In this document: piece after piece, positions 54,875 through 63,810 of the stretch
How the letters are laid out: the number at the start of each line of letters is the position of its first letter
Numbering within the stretch: the stretch's first letter is position 1
Assembly: GCA_024280375.1 (NCBI GenBank)
Contig: JAJRQF010000088.1
Span: forward strand, 1 to 64,000
From: Alphaproteobacteria bacterium
GTDB taxonomy: Bacteria; Pseudomonadota; Alphaproteobacteria; Rhizobiales; Rhizobiaceae
Direction: 5' to 3'
DNA length: 64,000 nt
Notes under the pieces: model-generated
The model's database searches: none
The model's input: the letters and a program-made list of their open reading frames with translations, nothing else
Told to the model about the DNA's origin: nothing
Translations under genes and position numbers: made by a program

Positions 54875-57800
54875 ATGCATTTGCTGCTGGCTCAAAAAGG
54901 TGCGGTGAGTGATGGCGATGAGGCGATTGATCTTGGCCAGTCTCCGGCTGATCTGATCTTTATTTCAGCGGCCGATACCGAACTTGCGGCTCTCGCCAAT
55001 GCACGAAAACAATTGGGCAGCGATGCACCGGAATTGCGGTTGGCCAATATGATGGCTCTGTCGCATCCAATGTCGATTGATGTTTATGCGGAAAACACGG
55101 TTTTGCGTTCGAAGTTTATCATTGTGCGCTGTCTGGGCGGTGAAAGCTATTGGCCCTATGGGCTTGAAAAGCTCTATGAGGCGGCGTGCCAAAACAATAT
55201 TCCAATGGCCGTGCTGCCGGGGGACGACAAGCCTGACCCGTCTTTGGCACGGTTCAATACGATTTCAGAAGATCAGCAATTGGCGCTTTGGCAATATCTG
55301 GTCGAGGGCGGCGAGGATAATGCTCGCGGGTTGTTGAAAGCTGTTGCGGCCATTTTGGGCGACGGTGAAAGGCCCGCTGCTGCTGTGCCTTTGCTGAAAG
55401 CCGGGCTTTGGTGGCCGGAAACAGTCAATCCGGCGATTGATGATATTCGCGAGCACTGGGTTTCGGGCAATTCGGTGGTTGCGATCACTTTTTACCGGGC
55501 GCTGGTGCAAAGCGGTAATCTGGCTCCGATCGAAGCGCTGGTTAAAGCATTGCTGGCCAAGGGTATGAACCCGCTGCCGATTTATGTGGCATCGTTAAAA
55601 GAGGCGGTATCCTGCGCCACCATTGAGAGCCTGTTTGGCGATTCTGCGCCGGATGTGGTGCTCAACACCACCGGATTTGCTGTATCTTCTCCCAATGGCA
55701 CGAGGAAACCAACGGTGCTTGAAGCGGGCGGTGCGATGGTGTTGCAGGTGGTGCTCGCGGGTGGTGATTTTGAGACCTGGCAATCATCGCCGCAGGGGCT
55801 TTCCTCGCGCGATCTGGCGATGAATGTCGCTTTGCCGGAGGTCGACGGCCGGGTGTTTTCTCGCGCCATTGCGTTTAAATCGGCGGATGATTTCGATGCG
55901 GCCTGTCAGGCGAATATCGTTAGCCATAGGCCGATTGCTGACCGGGTGGAATTTATCGCTGACCTTGCGGCCAATTGGGCGGGCTTACGCCAATGCCAAC
56001 CCAAAAACCGCAAAATTGCGCTGATATTGGCGAATTATCCCAATCGTGATGGTCGTCTGGGCAACGGGGTGGGGCTGGATACGCCTGCGGCGACAATCGA
56101 AGTCCTGCGGGCGATGAATGTGAGCGGCTATCAGCTCGATGAAATTCCGGCAAATGGTGATGCGCTGATTGAAGCCTTGCAGGAAGGCCCAACCAATGCG
56201 GCTACCGATGGGCGCGTCATACGCGAAACGCTTTCCTTGAATCATTACAATGCATTCTTTGAAAGACTTCCCAAACAGATTCAAGATGAGGTTTCCGCTC
56301 GATGGGGTGCACCGGAAAGTGATCCATTCTTTTTGGCAGAAGATCAGGCTTTTGCCCTGCCACTGATGCAATTTGGCAATGTGGTTGTCGGCATTCAACC
56401 GGCGCGCGGCTATAATATTGACCCGAAAGAAACCTATCATTCGCCGGATCTGGTGCCGCCGCATGGATATTTTGCTTTTTATTGCTGGTTGCGAGAGCAG
56501 TTTTCAGCTCACGCAATTGCCCACATGGGTAAGCATGGCAATCTCGAATGGTTGCCGGGTAAGGCGCTGGCTTTGAGCGAGAATTGCTACCCGGAAGCGG
56601 TGCTTGGCCCAGTGCCGCATCTTTATCCGTTTATTGTCAATGATCCGGGCGAGGGGACGCAGGCTAAACGCCGTTCGGCGGCGGTGATTATTGACCACCT
56701 AACTCCGCCGCTCACACGGGCAGAAACCTATGGACCGTTAAAGCAGCTGGAAATTCTGGTTGATGAATATTACGAGGCCGCCGGTGTCGACCCGCGCAGG
56801 CTGGCCTATCTGAAAACCCAAATTCTTGATCTTATTCGTGACATCGGGCTTGATCAGGATGCGGGCATTGATGGCAGCGATAATGATCTTGAGGCGCTGG
56901 AAAAGCTCGATGCCTATCTGTGCGATTTGAAAGAAATGCAAATTCGCGATGGCTTGCATATTTTTGGTCTTTCGCCGCAGGGTCGTTTGAAAATTGACCT
57001 AGCGGTGGCGCTTGCACGGGTGCCGCGTGGAACCGGTGAGGCGGGCGATCAATCATTGCAGCGGGCGATTGCGGCCGATTTTGGGCTTTCCGGTTTTGAC
57101 CCGCTCGATTGCGATATGGGCAAAAGCTGGGAGGGCGCAAAGCCTGAAATGCTCGCCAAAATAACCGATGACCCCTGGCGCACCATTGGCGATACGGTCG
57201 AGCGGATTGAACTTTTTGCGACTGCATTGGTTGCCGGTGACATGGCCTGTAAAGCGGAATGGCGCGCAACCGTGGAAGTTCTTGAGGGCATCAACAACCA
57301 AATTATGCCTTCAATTGAAGCTTGCGGCCCGGCGGAAATTGATGGTTTTTTAACCGCTCTAAACGGGCGCTTTGTTCTGCCCGGCCCATCGGGCGCACCA
57401 ACCCGTGGGCGGGTTGATGTTTTGCCAACCGGGCGGAATTTTTATTCGGTCGATTCCCGCGTATTGCCAACGCCTGCCGCTTGGGCATTGGGGCAGAAAT
57501 CGGCGGAACTTCTGCTTACCCGTCACCGGCAGGAAAATGGCGAATGGCCAAAACGACTGGGCCTTTCCGCCTGGGGCACATCCAACATGCGCACCGGTGG
57601 CGATGATATTGCCCAGATGATGGCGCTTATCGGGGTTAAACCCCAATGGGAACCAGCTTCTGGCCGGGTAATCGGGTTCGAGATTACTCCGCTTGCGATG
57701 CTGACGCGCCCGCGCATTGATGTAACTTTACGCATATCAGGCTTCTTTCGTGATGCCTTTCCGGCACAGGTTGATCTGTTGGATCGGGCCATTCGTGCGG

Positions 57801-58621
57801 TGATGTTGCTCGATGAAGATGAGGCGGATAATCCACTGGCGGCGCGCTATAAAGCCGAGCAGGCGGAATTGGTGAGCGCTGGCATGGAAGCACCGCTTGC
57901 CGCGCAAAAGGCAGGCTACCGTATTTTTGGCTCCAAACCCGGAGCCTACGGGGCGGGCCTGCAGGCTTTGATGGATGAAAAAGGATGGAATGAGCGCAGC
58001 GATCTGGCCGAGGCCTATCTGGCTTGGGGCTCCTATGCCTATGGGCAGAACGTCGAAGGCAGCGAAGAAAAAAGCCAGTTTGAACGGAGGTTGGGCGGCA
58101 TTGAAGCCATCGTTCACAATCAGGACAATCGCGAGCATGATCTGCTCGATAGCGATGATTATTACCAGTTTGAGGGCGGGATGAGTGCTGCGGTTGAACA
58201 TATTTCCGGGCAAAAACCAATTGTCTATCACAATGATCATTCGCGGCCTGAACGCCCGGTCATTCGTACACTCGAAGAAGAGGTTGCCCGCGTGGTGCGG
58301 GGGCGGGTGACCAACCCCAAATGGATAAAGGGCGTGATGCGCCACGGTTATAAAGGGGCTTTTGAAATCGCCGCAACGGTGGATTATCTGTTTGCCTTTT
58401 CAGCCACGACAGGGGCCGTGCGTGATCATCATTTTGATGCGGTCTATCAGGCGTTTATTGGTGATGAGACGGTTTTGAAATTTATGGCGGATAAAAATCC
58501 CGAAGCGCTGAAAGAAATGGCCGACCGGCTTTTAGAGGCGCAGAACCGTAATTTATGGACAGCAAAATCAAATTCCGCCAGATTTGCGCTGGAGCAGTTA
58601 TCGGGTGTGAAAGCCAGTTGA
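54875..58621 (+). CDS. cobN: cobaltochelatase large subunit
   Basis: CobN is the large subunit of the aerobic, ATP-dependent chelatase that inserts cobalt into hydrogenobyrinic acid diamide, together with CobS and CobT, which are not in the window. The 1248-residue length is normal. Typical stretches are HMGKHGNLEWLPGKALALS, the NDPGEGTQAKRR region, LGLSAWGTSNMRTGGDDIAQ and RPRIDVTLRISGFFRDAFP. It follows cobW without a gap. Confidence 0.96.
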   Translation: MHLLLAQKGAVSDGDEAIDLGQSPADLIFISAADTELAALANARKQLGSDAPELRLANMMALSHPMSIDVYAENTVLRSKFIIVRCLGGESYWPYGLEKLYEAACQNNIPMAVLPGDDKPDPSLARFNTISEDQQLALWQYLVEGGEDNARGLLKAVAAILGDGERPAAAVPLLKAGLWWPETVNPAIDDIREHWVSGNSVVAITFYRALVQSGNLAPIEALVKALLAKGMNPLPIYVASLKEAVSCATIESLFGDSAPDVVLNTTGFAVSSPNGTRKPTVLEAGGAMVLQVVLAGGDFETWQSSPQGLSSRDLAMNVALPEVDGRVFSRAIAFKSADDFDAACQANIVSHRPIADRVEFIADLAANWAGLRQCQPKNRKIALILANYPNRDGRLGNGVGLDTPAATIEVLRAMNVSGYQLDEIPANGDALIEALQEGPTNAATDGRVIRETLSLNHYNAFFERLPKQIQDEVSARWGAPESDPFFLAEDQAFALPLMQFGNVVVGIQPARGYNIDPKETYHSPDLVPPHGYFAFYCWLREQFSAHAIAHMGKHGNLEWLPGKALALSENCYPEAVLGPVPHLYPFIVNDPGEGTQAKRRSAAVIIDHLTPPLTRAETYGPLKQLEILVDEYYEAAGVDPRRLAYLKTQILDLIRDIGLDQDAGIDGSDNDLEALEKLDAYLCDLKEMQIRDGLHIFGLSPQGRLKIDLAVALARVPRGTGEAGDQSLQRAIAADFGLSGFDPLDCDMGKSWEGAKPEMLAKITDDPWRTIGDTVERIELFATALVAGDMACKAEWRATVEVLEGINNQIMPSIEACGPAEIDGFLTALNGRFVLPGPSGAPTRGRVDVLPTGRNFYSVDSRVLPTPAAWALGQKSAELLLTRHRQENGEWPKRLGLSAWGTSNMRTGGDDIAQMMALIGVKPQWEPASGRVIGFEITPLAMLTRPRIDVTLRISGFFRDAFPAQVDLLDRAIRAVMLLDEDEADNPLAARYKAEQAELVSAGMEAPLAAQKAGYRIFGSKPGAYGAGLQALMDEKGWNERSDLAEAYLAWGSYAYGQNVEGSEEKSQFERRLGGIEAIVHNQDNREHDLLDSDDYYQFEGGMSAAVEHISGQKPIVYHNDHSRPERPVIRTLEEEVARVVRGRVTNPKWIKGVMRHGYKGAFEIAATVDYLFAFSATTGAVRDHHFDAVYQAFIGDETVLKFMADKNPEALKEMADRLLEAQNRNLWTAKSNSARFALEQLSGVKAS

Positions 58622-58750
58622 CCAACGAGCCGCCGCTCAAAGCGGCGCACCTCGCAGACCCAATGCACTCCCTTGGAGGTGCATTGGATTGGTCGTGAGA
58701 GATATTGAAATGGCGTATGCCATTGGTAAAGAAAACAGGAGAATTGAAAA
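58622..58750. other. spacer with three hairpins between cobN and cobO
   Basis: Behind cobN come GCCGCTCAAAGCGGC, then CCAATGCAC with its complement GTGCATTGG around CTTGG (58660-58687), and AATGGCGTATGCCATT near 58709-58724. There are no T runs behind them. They may slow or process the transcript; the cobO ribosome site (AGGAG) lies beyond. Confidence 0.5.
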
Positions 58751-59389
58751 ATGGCAATGAAATCAAAAACGCTTCAGAACATGAGCGAAGAGCAGTTGAA
58801 CGAACGCCACGCCGACAAAATGAAAAAGAAAAAAGTGGCGCGCGATAAAATTATTGCCACCAAGACCATCGAAAAAGGCCTGACGATTGTCCATACCGGC
58901 AAGGGCAAGGGTAAATCCACAGCCGCATTCGGCATGGTTTTTCGCGCACTTGGCAATGGTATGAAGGTTGGGGTTATTCAATTTGTCAAAGGCAAATGGG
59001 GCACCGGCGAGCGGGTTATCCTAGAAAAGATGGGCGATCAGGTCACCATGTCATCAATGGGTGAGGGCTTTACCTGGGAAACTCAGGATCGCCAGCGTGA
59101 CATTGATGCGGCCCGCATTGCCTGGGATAAGGCCAAAGAGCTGATTATGGATGACGAGCATCAAATGGTTTTGTGTGACGAGTTAAACATCGTGCTGCGC
59201 TATGACTATCTGCCGATTGAGGAAATTATCGAGGTTTTAGAAAACAAACCGCCGATGAAGCATGTGATTATCACCGGGCGCAATGCCAAGGAAGAGCTGA
59301 TTGATTTTGCTGATCTGGTGACCGATATGACCATGATTAAGCATCCGTTCAGGGGCGGTGTGAAAGCGCAAGTTGGCATCGAATTTTAA
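58751..59389 (+). CDS. cobO: cob(I)yrinic acid a,c-diamide adenosyltransferase
   Basis: A 212-residue CobO/BtuR/CobA-type enzyme that adds the adenosyl group to cobalt. The P loop is IVHTGKGKGKSTAAFGMVFRALG; then VIQFVKGKWGTGER and VLCDELNIVLRYDYL with the acidic residue of the Walker B. An N-terminal basic helix precedes the fold as usual. It is the last clearly cobalamin-linked gene before the TerB pair. Confidence 0.94.
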   Translation: MAMKSKTLQNMSEEQLNERHADKMKKKKVARDKIIATKTIEKGLTIVHTGKGKGKSTAAFGMVFRALGNGMKVGVIQFVKGKWGTGERVILEKMGDQVTMSSMGEGFTWETQDRQRDIDAARIAWDKAKELIMDDEHQMVLCDELNIVLRYDYLPIEEIIEVLENKPPMKHVIITGRNAKEELIDFADLVTDMTMIKHPFRGGVKAQVGIEF

Positions 59390-59460
59390 GGTAAATTCAC
59401 ACCCCTATCGCAATTAACAGCGAATCGCATAGACTGCCCATCATTGGGGGTTGGGCAGTT

Positions 59461-59892
59461 ATGTTTGACAGGGTTATTCAATATCTGGAATCGTTAGGGG
59501 CCGGCAAAGTCGACAGCTTTGCTGCGGAGGACCGCAATTTGGCGGTTGCGGCCCTGTTTTATCATATGATTGCGGTTGATGGTGTTGTTAAACCCATTGA
59601 AAAAATACAATTTCATGCATTGCTGGAAAAGAACTTTGGATTAACCGCAGAGCGGCTTGCACGGTTTTCCGAAAAAGCCACCGAAGTGGATTTGCGATCT
59701 TCAGGATTGTTTCCTTTTACCAGCATTATCAACCATGAATGCACCTATGAGGAAAAAATGGAGATCGTTGAGCAAATGAGAAGCCTTGCCCAATCTGACG
59801 GAGAATGTCATCCACTAGAATCTCAGCTTATTCGCAATGTGGAAGAACTATTAAAATTACCGGGCGAGAACGAAAAGTCGGCAGCGGAGTAA
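59461..59892 (+). CDS. TerB-like protein, first of a pair
   Basis: A 143-residue helical protein of the TerB family type: LAVAALFYHMIAVDGVVKPIEKIQFHALLEKNFGL and EKMEIVEQMRSLAQSDGECHPLESQLI, the second with the acidic residues that bind a metal ion in TerB. TerB-like proteins are linked with tellurite resistance and membrane or metal stress; its role here is unknown. Its stop is three bases before the next gene. Confidence 0.78.
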   Translation: MFDRVIQYLESLGAGKVDSFAAEDRNLAVAALFYHMIAVDGVVKPIEKIQFHALLEKNFGLTAERLARFSEKATEVDLRSSGLFPFTSIINHECTYEEKMEIVEQMRSLAQSDGECHPLESQLIRNVEELLKLPGENEKSAAE

Positions 59893-59895
59893 AAT

Positions 59896-60336
59896 ATGGG
59901 GATTCTGGATTCATTTCGCACATTGCTGGAACAGGGTAAAACCGTGCGCCGTGTGGCCGATGATGAACAGTTGACTGCTGAGCTGATTTTGCTGGTTCGG
60001 ATGATGTTTGCCGATGGTGAAATGACCGGCGATGAGCTTGAGAAGTTTAAGGAAATCTGCGCCACCCGATGTGATATTCCTGAAAAAGATATTCCCGAGG
60101 TGGTGAAATACCTGGTTGATTTTGGCTATGAAACATCGGCTGAAGATGCGGCCGGTATGTTTTCGGATATGGATGACGATCGCAAAAAAGCGATTTTACG
60201 CCGTATGGTCAGAATTGCCTATTCGGATGATGAACTCGACCCGCGCGAATCCCTGATGATCCAAAAAACCGCCGATGCGCTTGGGCTTACCATGATGGAT
60301 GCCTTTGCAAAGCCACCGGTAGAGCCGGGGCCGTAA
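59896..60336 (+). CDS. TerB-like protein, second of a pair
   Basis: A 146-residue helical protein similar in layout to the one before: TAELILLVRMMFADGEMTGDELEKFKEIC and RRMVRIAYSDDELDPRESLMIQKTADALGL, each an acidic Asp-Asp/Glu loop followed by a helix. It lies in tandem after the first TerB-like gene, likely a duplication or heteromer pair. A 248-bp spacer follows, in which I recognise no gene or riboswitch. Confidence 0.78.
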   Translation: MGILDSFRTLLEQGKTVRRVADDEQLTAELILLVRMMFADGEMTGDELEKFKEICATRCDIPEKDIPEVVKYLVDFGYETSAEDAAGMFSDMDDDRKKAILRRMVRIAYSDDELDPRESLMIQKTADALGLTMMDAFAKPPVEPGP

Positions 60337-60584
60337 ATATTATCTGCAAAGTCGTGTATTGATTGGTGCACGCCGCAAATGTGTTTGACGGCTTGTCCAT
60401 TGCCCCATATGTTCACTTTTAATCGACGGCGTCTAAATAAAGGCTGAAAACGATTTCGGTGCGGCTGACCCAATTAGGGGGCCAAGTCTGAAGCTGTCAC
60501 GGTAGAATATCTTTGCTCTTTTATTAAGGGCGAAGTGCTTCTGGTGTCTCGATTGAATGGATTGATTGATCGAGGAATACGCCT

Positions 60585-60812
60585 ATGTGCCGAATATTTG
60601 CTTTTTTCTTATTTGTATTTTTGAGCCTTCCAGCTTTTGCCCATAGCGGCCATCTGGGAGAGCTTGCTGGTCACGGCCATTTGCTTGGCTGGGGTCTGGC
60701 GATTGGTGCCGGGCTGTTGGCGGTGGCTATTGCCCGGTTGAAAGACAAACAAGATGAGGTTTCCGAGGAAGAAACTTCTGAAGAGCCAAACGGCGATGCG
60801 GAAGCTGCCTGA
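60585..60812 (+). CDS. small exported His-containing membrane protein
   Basis: A 75-residue protein: signal peptide (IFAFFLFVFLSLPAFA), then HSGHLGELAGHGH with four His at the mature N terminus, one membrane helix (LLGWGLAIGAGLLAVAIA) and an acidic end. Such a His motif just outside the membrane suggests metal binding, as in HupE-like nickel and cobalt permeases, but it is much shorter. It stands 22 bp ahead of cbiX and is probably read with it. I do not assign a family. Confidence 0.7.
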   Translation: MCRIFAFFLFVFLSLPAFAHSGHLGELAGHGHLLGWGLAIGAGLLAVAIARLKDKQDEVSEEETSEEPNGDAEAA

Positions 60813-60834
60813 AATTTGGCCGGAGAGAAAAGAT

Positions 60835-61941
60835 ATGAATAAGATCGTGGAAAAACTTGGCATTATGGTCTGTGGCCATGGCAGTCGAAACCAGAACGCG
60901 ATGAAAGAATTTGCCAAGGTTGCCGGTGGGCTGAAAGAAAAATTTCCCCATCTGCCGGTTGAATATGGCTATCTGGAATTTTGTAATCCGGTGATTTCGC
61001 ACGGGTTGGACCAATTGCGCGAGCAGGGGGTGACCAAGGTTTTGGCGGTGCCCGGCATGTTGTTTGCCGCTGGCCACGCCAAAAACGATATTCCCTCGGT
61101 GCTTAATACCTATCAGGCGCAAAATCCCGGTATGGAAATCATTTATGGGCGCGAACTTGGCATTGATTTGAAAATGATCCGTGCTGCCGGTGAACGGGTG
61201 ATGGAGGCAATGGCTGCGGGCGACAAAGAGCATGGAAAAGTGCCACCGCATGAAACCCTGTTGATGGTTGTCGGGCGCGGGGCGTCTGACCCGGATGCGA
61301 ACTCCAATGTGTCCAAGGTTATGCGGATGATCTGGGAAGGGCTTGGCTTTGGCTGGGGTGAAACCTGCTATTCGGGCGTGACTTTTCCATTGGTTGAACC
61401 GGGTCTGGAACATGCGGCAAAGCTTGGCTATCGCCGCATTGTGGTGTTTCCCTATTTTCTGTTTACCGGCGTGCTGGTTAAGCGAATTTTTTCCTATACC
61501 GACGATGTGGCGGCGCGACATGCGGATATTCAATTCGTCAAAGCACCCTATTTGAACGATCATCCTTTGGTGATTGAGACCTTTGCCGACCGGGTGAATG
61601 AAATTCTCGACGGGCAAAACCTGATGAATTGCCAGATGTGCAAATATCGCGAGCAGGTGCTTGGTTTTGAAGATCAGGTTGGTTTGGCACAGGAAAGTCA
61701 CCACCATCATGTGGAAGGGATTGGTGGTGGGTTGGAGGATTGCCCCTGCAAGGGCGATTGCGATGCTTCCTGCCGCGAAGAGGCTTTTTGCAAAGAACAC
61801 GGACTCCCCTGGACCCCGGTTCACACGCATGATCACCATGACCACAGCGATGGGCACAACCATGACCACGACCAAGGGCACACGCATCATCCTTACCCCC
61901 ATGCGGACCATCCGCACGGGCCTGTTACGATGAAGAAATAG
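60835..61941 (+). CDS. cbiX: CbiX-type sirohydrochlorin cobaltochelatase / CobX-like protein with metal-binding tail
   Basis: A 368-residue protein of two CbiX-like chelatase repeats: MVCGHGSRNQNAMKEFAKVA and LLMVVGRGASDPDANSN. Past residue 260 the sequence changes to Cys-rich (CQMCKYREQV, then CPCKGDCDASCREEAFC) and finally to a long His-Asp run (HTHDHHDHSDGHNHDHD and more). It probably acts on sirohydrochlorin/precorrin-2 or in cobalt storage. ATG 60835 has GGAGAGAAAAGAT ahead. cobH follows 13 bp on. Confidence 0.87.
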   Translation: MNKIVEKLGIMVCGHGSRNQNAMKEFAKVAGGLKEKFPHLPVEYGYLEFCNPVISHGLDQLREQGVTKVLAVPGMLFAAGHAKNDIPSVLNTYQAQNPGMEIIYGRELGIDLKMIRAAGERVMEAMAAGDKEHGKVPPHETLLMVVGRGASDPDANSNVSKVMRMIWEGLGFGWGETCYSGVTFPLVEPGLEHAAKLGYRRIVVFPYFLFTGVLVKRIFSYTDDVAARHADIQFVKAPYLNDHPLVIETFADRVNEILDGQNLMNCQMCKYREQVLGFEDQVGLAQESHHHHVEGIGGGLEDCPCKGDCDASCREEAFCKEHGLPWTPVHTHDHHDHSDGHNHDHDQGHTHHPYPHADHPHGPVTMKK

Positions 61942-61954
61942 CTGGGCTTGCGGC

Positions 61955-62581
61955 GTGTATGTTTATGAAAAAAATGGTGCTGAGATTTACCGTCGGTCGT
62001 TCGATACCATTCGGCGGGAAGCAGATTTAAGCCGTTTTGAAGGGGCTGAACGCGATGTGGTTATCCGGCTTATCCACGCTTGCGGCATGGTTGACCTTGC
62101 GGCTGATGTGATGATCTCGGAACACGCCATTGAGGCCGGGCGCAAGGCGCTTGGCAAAGGGTGTTCGGTCATTTGCGATGTCACAATGGTGAGCCAAGGG
62201 ATTATTCAACGTAATTTACCGGCGGAAAATCCGGTTCTTTGTGCGGTGAAATCGGATGCGGCGGTGGCCATTGCGAAAAACCATCAAACCACCCGGTCAG
62301 CCGGTGGTATTGAGAGCCAGAAAAGTGCTTTAACCGGGGCAATTGTGGTTATTGGCAACGCGCCAACGGCGCTGTTTCACCTGCTTGAGATGATTGAAAA
62401 TTCTACCGTGCGACCGGCAATGATTATCGGCTGTCCGGTCGGTTTTGTTGGTGCGGTTGAAAGTAAAGAGGCGCTGATTGTGCACCCGGCAAAGGTTCCC
62501 TTTATCATCGTGCGCGGCAGGCGGGGCGGATCGGCAATGGCGGCAGCTTGCGTTAATGCGCTCGCGGCGGGGTTGGGTTGA
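61955..62581 (+). CDS. cobH: precorrin-8X methylmutase
   Basis: CobH moves the C-11 methyl group to C-12, giving hydrogenobyrinic acid. The 208-residue protein has the catalytic-histidine stretch VIRLIHACGMVDLAADV, then KGCSVICDVTMVSQGI, IGNAPTALFHLLEMI and GCPVGFVGAVESKEAL. The start is GTG 61955. The stop touches the start of cobL. Confidence 0.94.
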   Translation: MYVYEKNGAEIYRRSFDTIRREADLSRFEGAERDVVIRLIHACGMVDLAADVMISEHAIEAGRKALGKGCSVICDVTMVSQGIIQRNLPAENPVLCAVKSDAAVAIAKNHQTTRSAGGIESQKSALTGAIVVIGNAPTALFHLLEMIENSTVRPAMIIGCPVGFVGAVESKEALIVHPAKVPFIIVRGRRGGSAMAAACVNALAAGLG

Positions 62582-62583
62582 TT

Positions 62584-63810
62584 ATGGTTGAGACAGAAAA
62601 ATGGCTGACCATTATCGGCATCGAGGAAGACGGTTTTGCCGGACTTTCATCCCTGGCGATTGAGAAAATTCACCAGGCCGATGTGATTTTTGGCGGAAAA
62701 CGCCATTTGGCGATGATGGATAATGTGGCTGTCCGCAAGATTGAATGGGCGCAGCCATTTTCAGAATCAATGATTGAAATTAAAGCAAATGCCGGAAAAA
62801 ATGTGGTGGTTCTGGCCAGTGGCGACCCGCAATGGTTTGGGGTGGGCTCGACGCTCGCACGGCATTTTTCTGCTGAAATTATGGAAAACATTCCGGCCCG
62901 TTCGTCGTTTTCGTTGGCTGCGGCCAAGCTTAATTGGTCGCTGGCCAAGGTTCAAACTCTAACCCTGCACGGGCGGCCTTTTGCTAATCTGGCGCGATTT
63001 GTTGCGCCGAATGCCCGTCTGCTGGTGCTTTCCAATAATGGCGAAACGCCAAAAATGATTGTCGATTATTTGCTGAGACAAGGTTTTGGCCAGAGCAAAA
63101 TCTGGGTGATGGAGCATTTGGGTGGTGAAAAAGAACGTATCCGCCAAAATGCGGCCGCTGAATTTGATTTAGATGATATTGCTGATTTAAACATTGTTGC
63201 AATTGACTGCATTGGCGCTGCGCAATCTAACTGGCACTCGCTAGCGCCCGGTCTGCCGGACGAGGCGTTTTGCCATGATGGGCAGTTGACCAAGAGCGTG
63301 GTGCGGGCCGCAACCCTTGCGGCACTGAAGCCCTATTCTGGCGCAATGCTTTGGGATGTGGGGGCGGGCTGCGGTTCGATCGGTATTGAATGGATGCGGG
63401 CCGCCCCAAATGCGCGCGCAATCGCAGTTGAACCAAATGCGACCCGTTGCAGGTTGATTGAGAAAAATGCCGCAAATCTCGGAGTGCCGGGCTTGCAGAT
63501 TGTTTCGGCTTCTGCGCCTGGCTGTCTGCATGAATTAGCCAGGCCGGATGCAATTTTCATTGGTGGTGGTCTTACTCAAAATGAAATGTTTGAAACCTGC
63601 TGGCAGGCGCTACCAGTGGGGGGAATTCTGGTTGCAAACGGGGTGACTTTGGAGAGTGATACCTGCCTGTTTGCCTTGCACGAGAAATATGGCGGCACGC
63701 TTCGGCGTATATCTGTGGAACAGGTTGCCCCAATGGGTAAATTTCGTGGTTGGCAGCAGGCAAAACCTGTAACCCAATGGCGTGTAGTTAAATTGGATGA
63801 TACAAAATGA
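62584..63810 (+). CDS. cobL: precorrin-6Y C5,15-methyltransferase (decarboxylating)
   Basis: A 408-residue bifunctional CobL: an N-terminal CbiE-like part (IIGIEEDGFAGLSSLAIEKI, VVVLASGDPQWFGVG) and a C-terminal CbiT-like part (LWDVGAGCGSIGIEWMRAAP, FIGGGLTQNEMFE). It methylates C-5 and C-15 and removes CO2 from the C-12 acetate. ATG 62584 is chosen; TTG 62578 overlapping the cobH stop is possible. The end overlaps cobI (ATGA). Confidence 0.94.
   Translation: MVETEKWLTIIGIEEDGFAGLSSLAIEKIHQADVIFGGKRHLAMMDNVAVRKIEWAQPFSESMIEIKANAGKNVVVLASGDPQWFGVGSTLARHFSAEIMENIPARSSFSLAAAKLNWSLAKVQTLTLHGRPFANLARFVAPNARLLVLSNNGETPKMIVDYLLRQGFGQSKIWVMEHLGGEKERIRQNAAAEFDLDDIADLNIVAIDCIGAAQSNWHSLAPGLPDEAFCHDGQLTKSVVRAATLAALKPYSGAMLWDVGAGCGSIGIEWMRAAPNARAIAVEPNATRCRLIEKNAANLGVPGLQIVSASAPGCLHELARPDAIFIGGGLTQNEMFETCWQALPVGGILVANGVTLESDTCLFALHEKYGGTLRRISVEQVAPMGKFRGWQQAKPVTQWRVVKLDDTK

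Noticed and set aside
60727-61917. Long open frame of nearly 400 codons on the minus strand opposite cbiX
   Set aside because: It is the antisense of cbiX, full of His, Met and Val from complementing the His-Asp tail, and has no family features.
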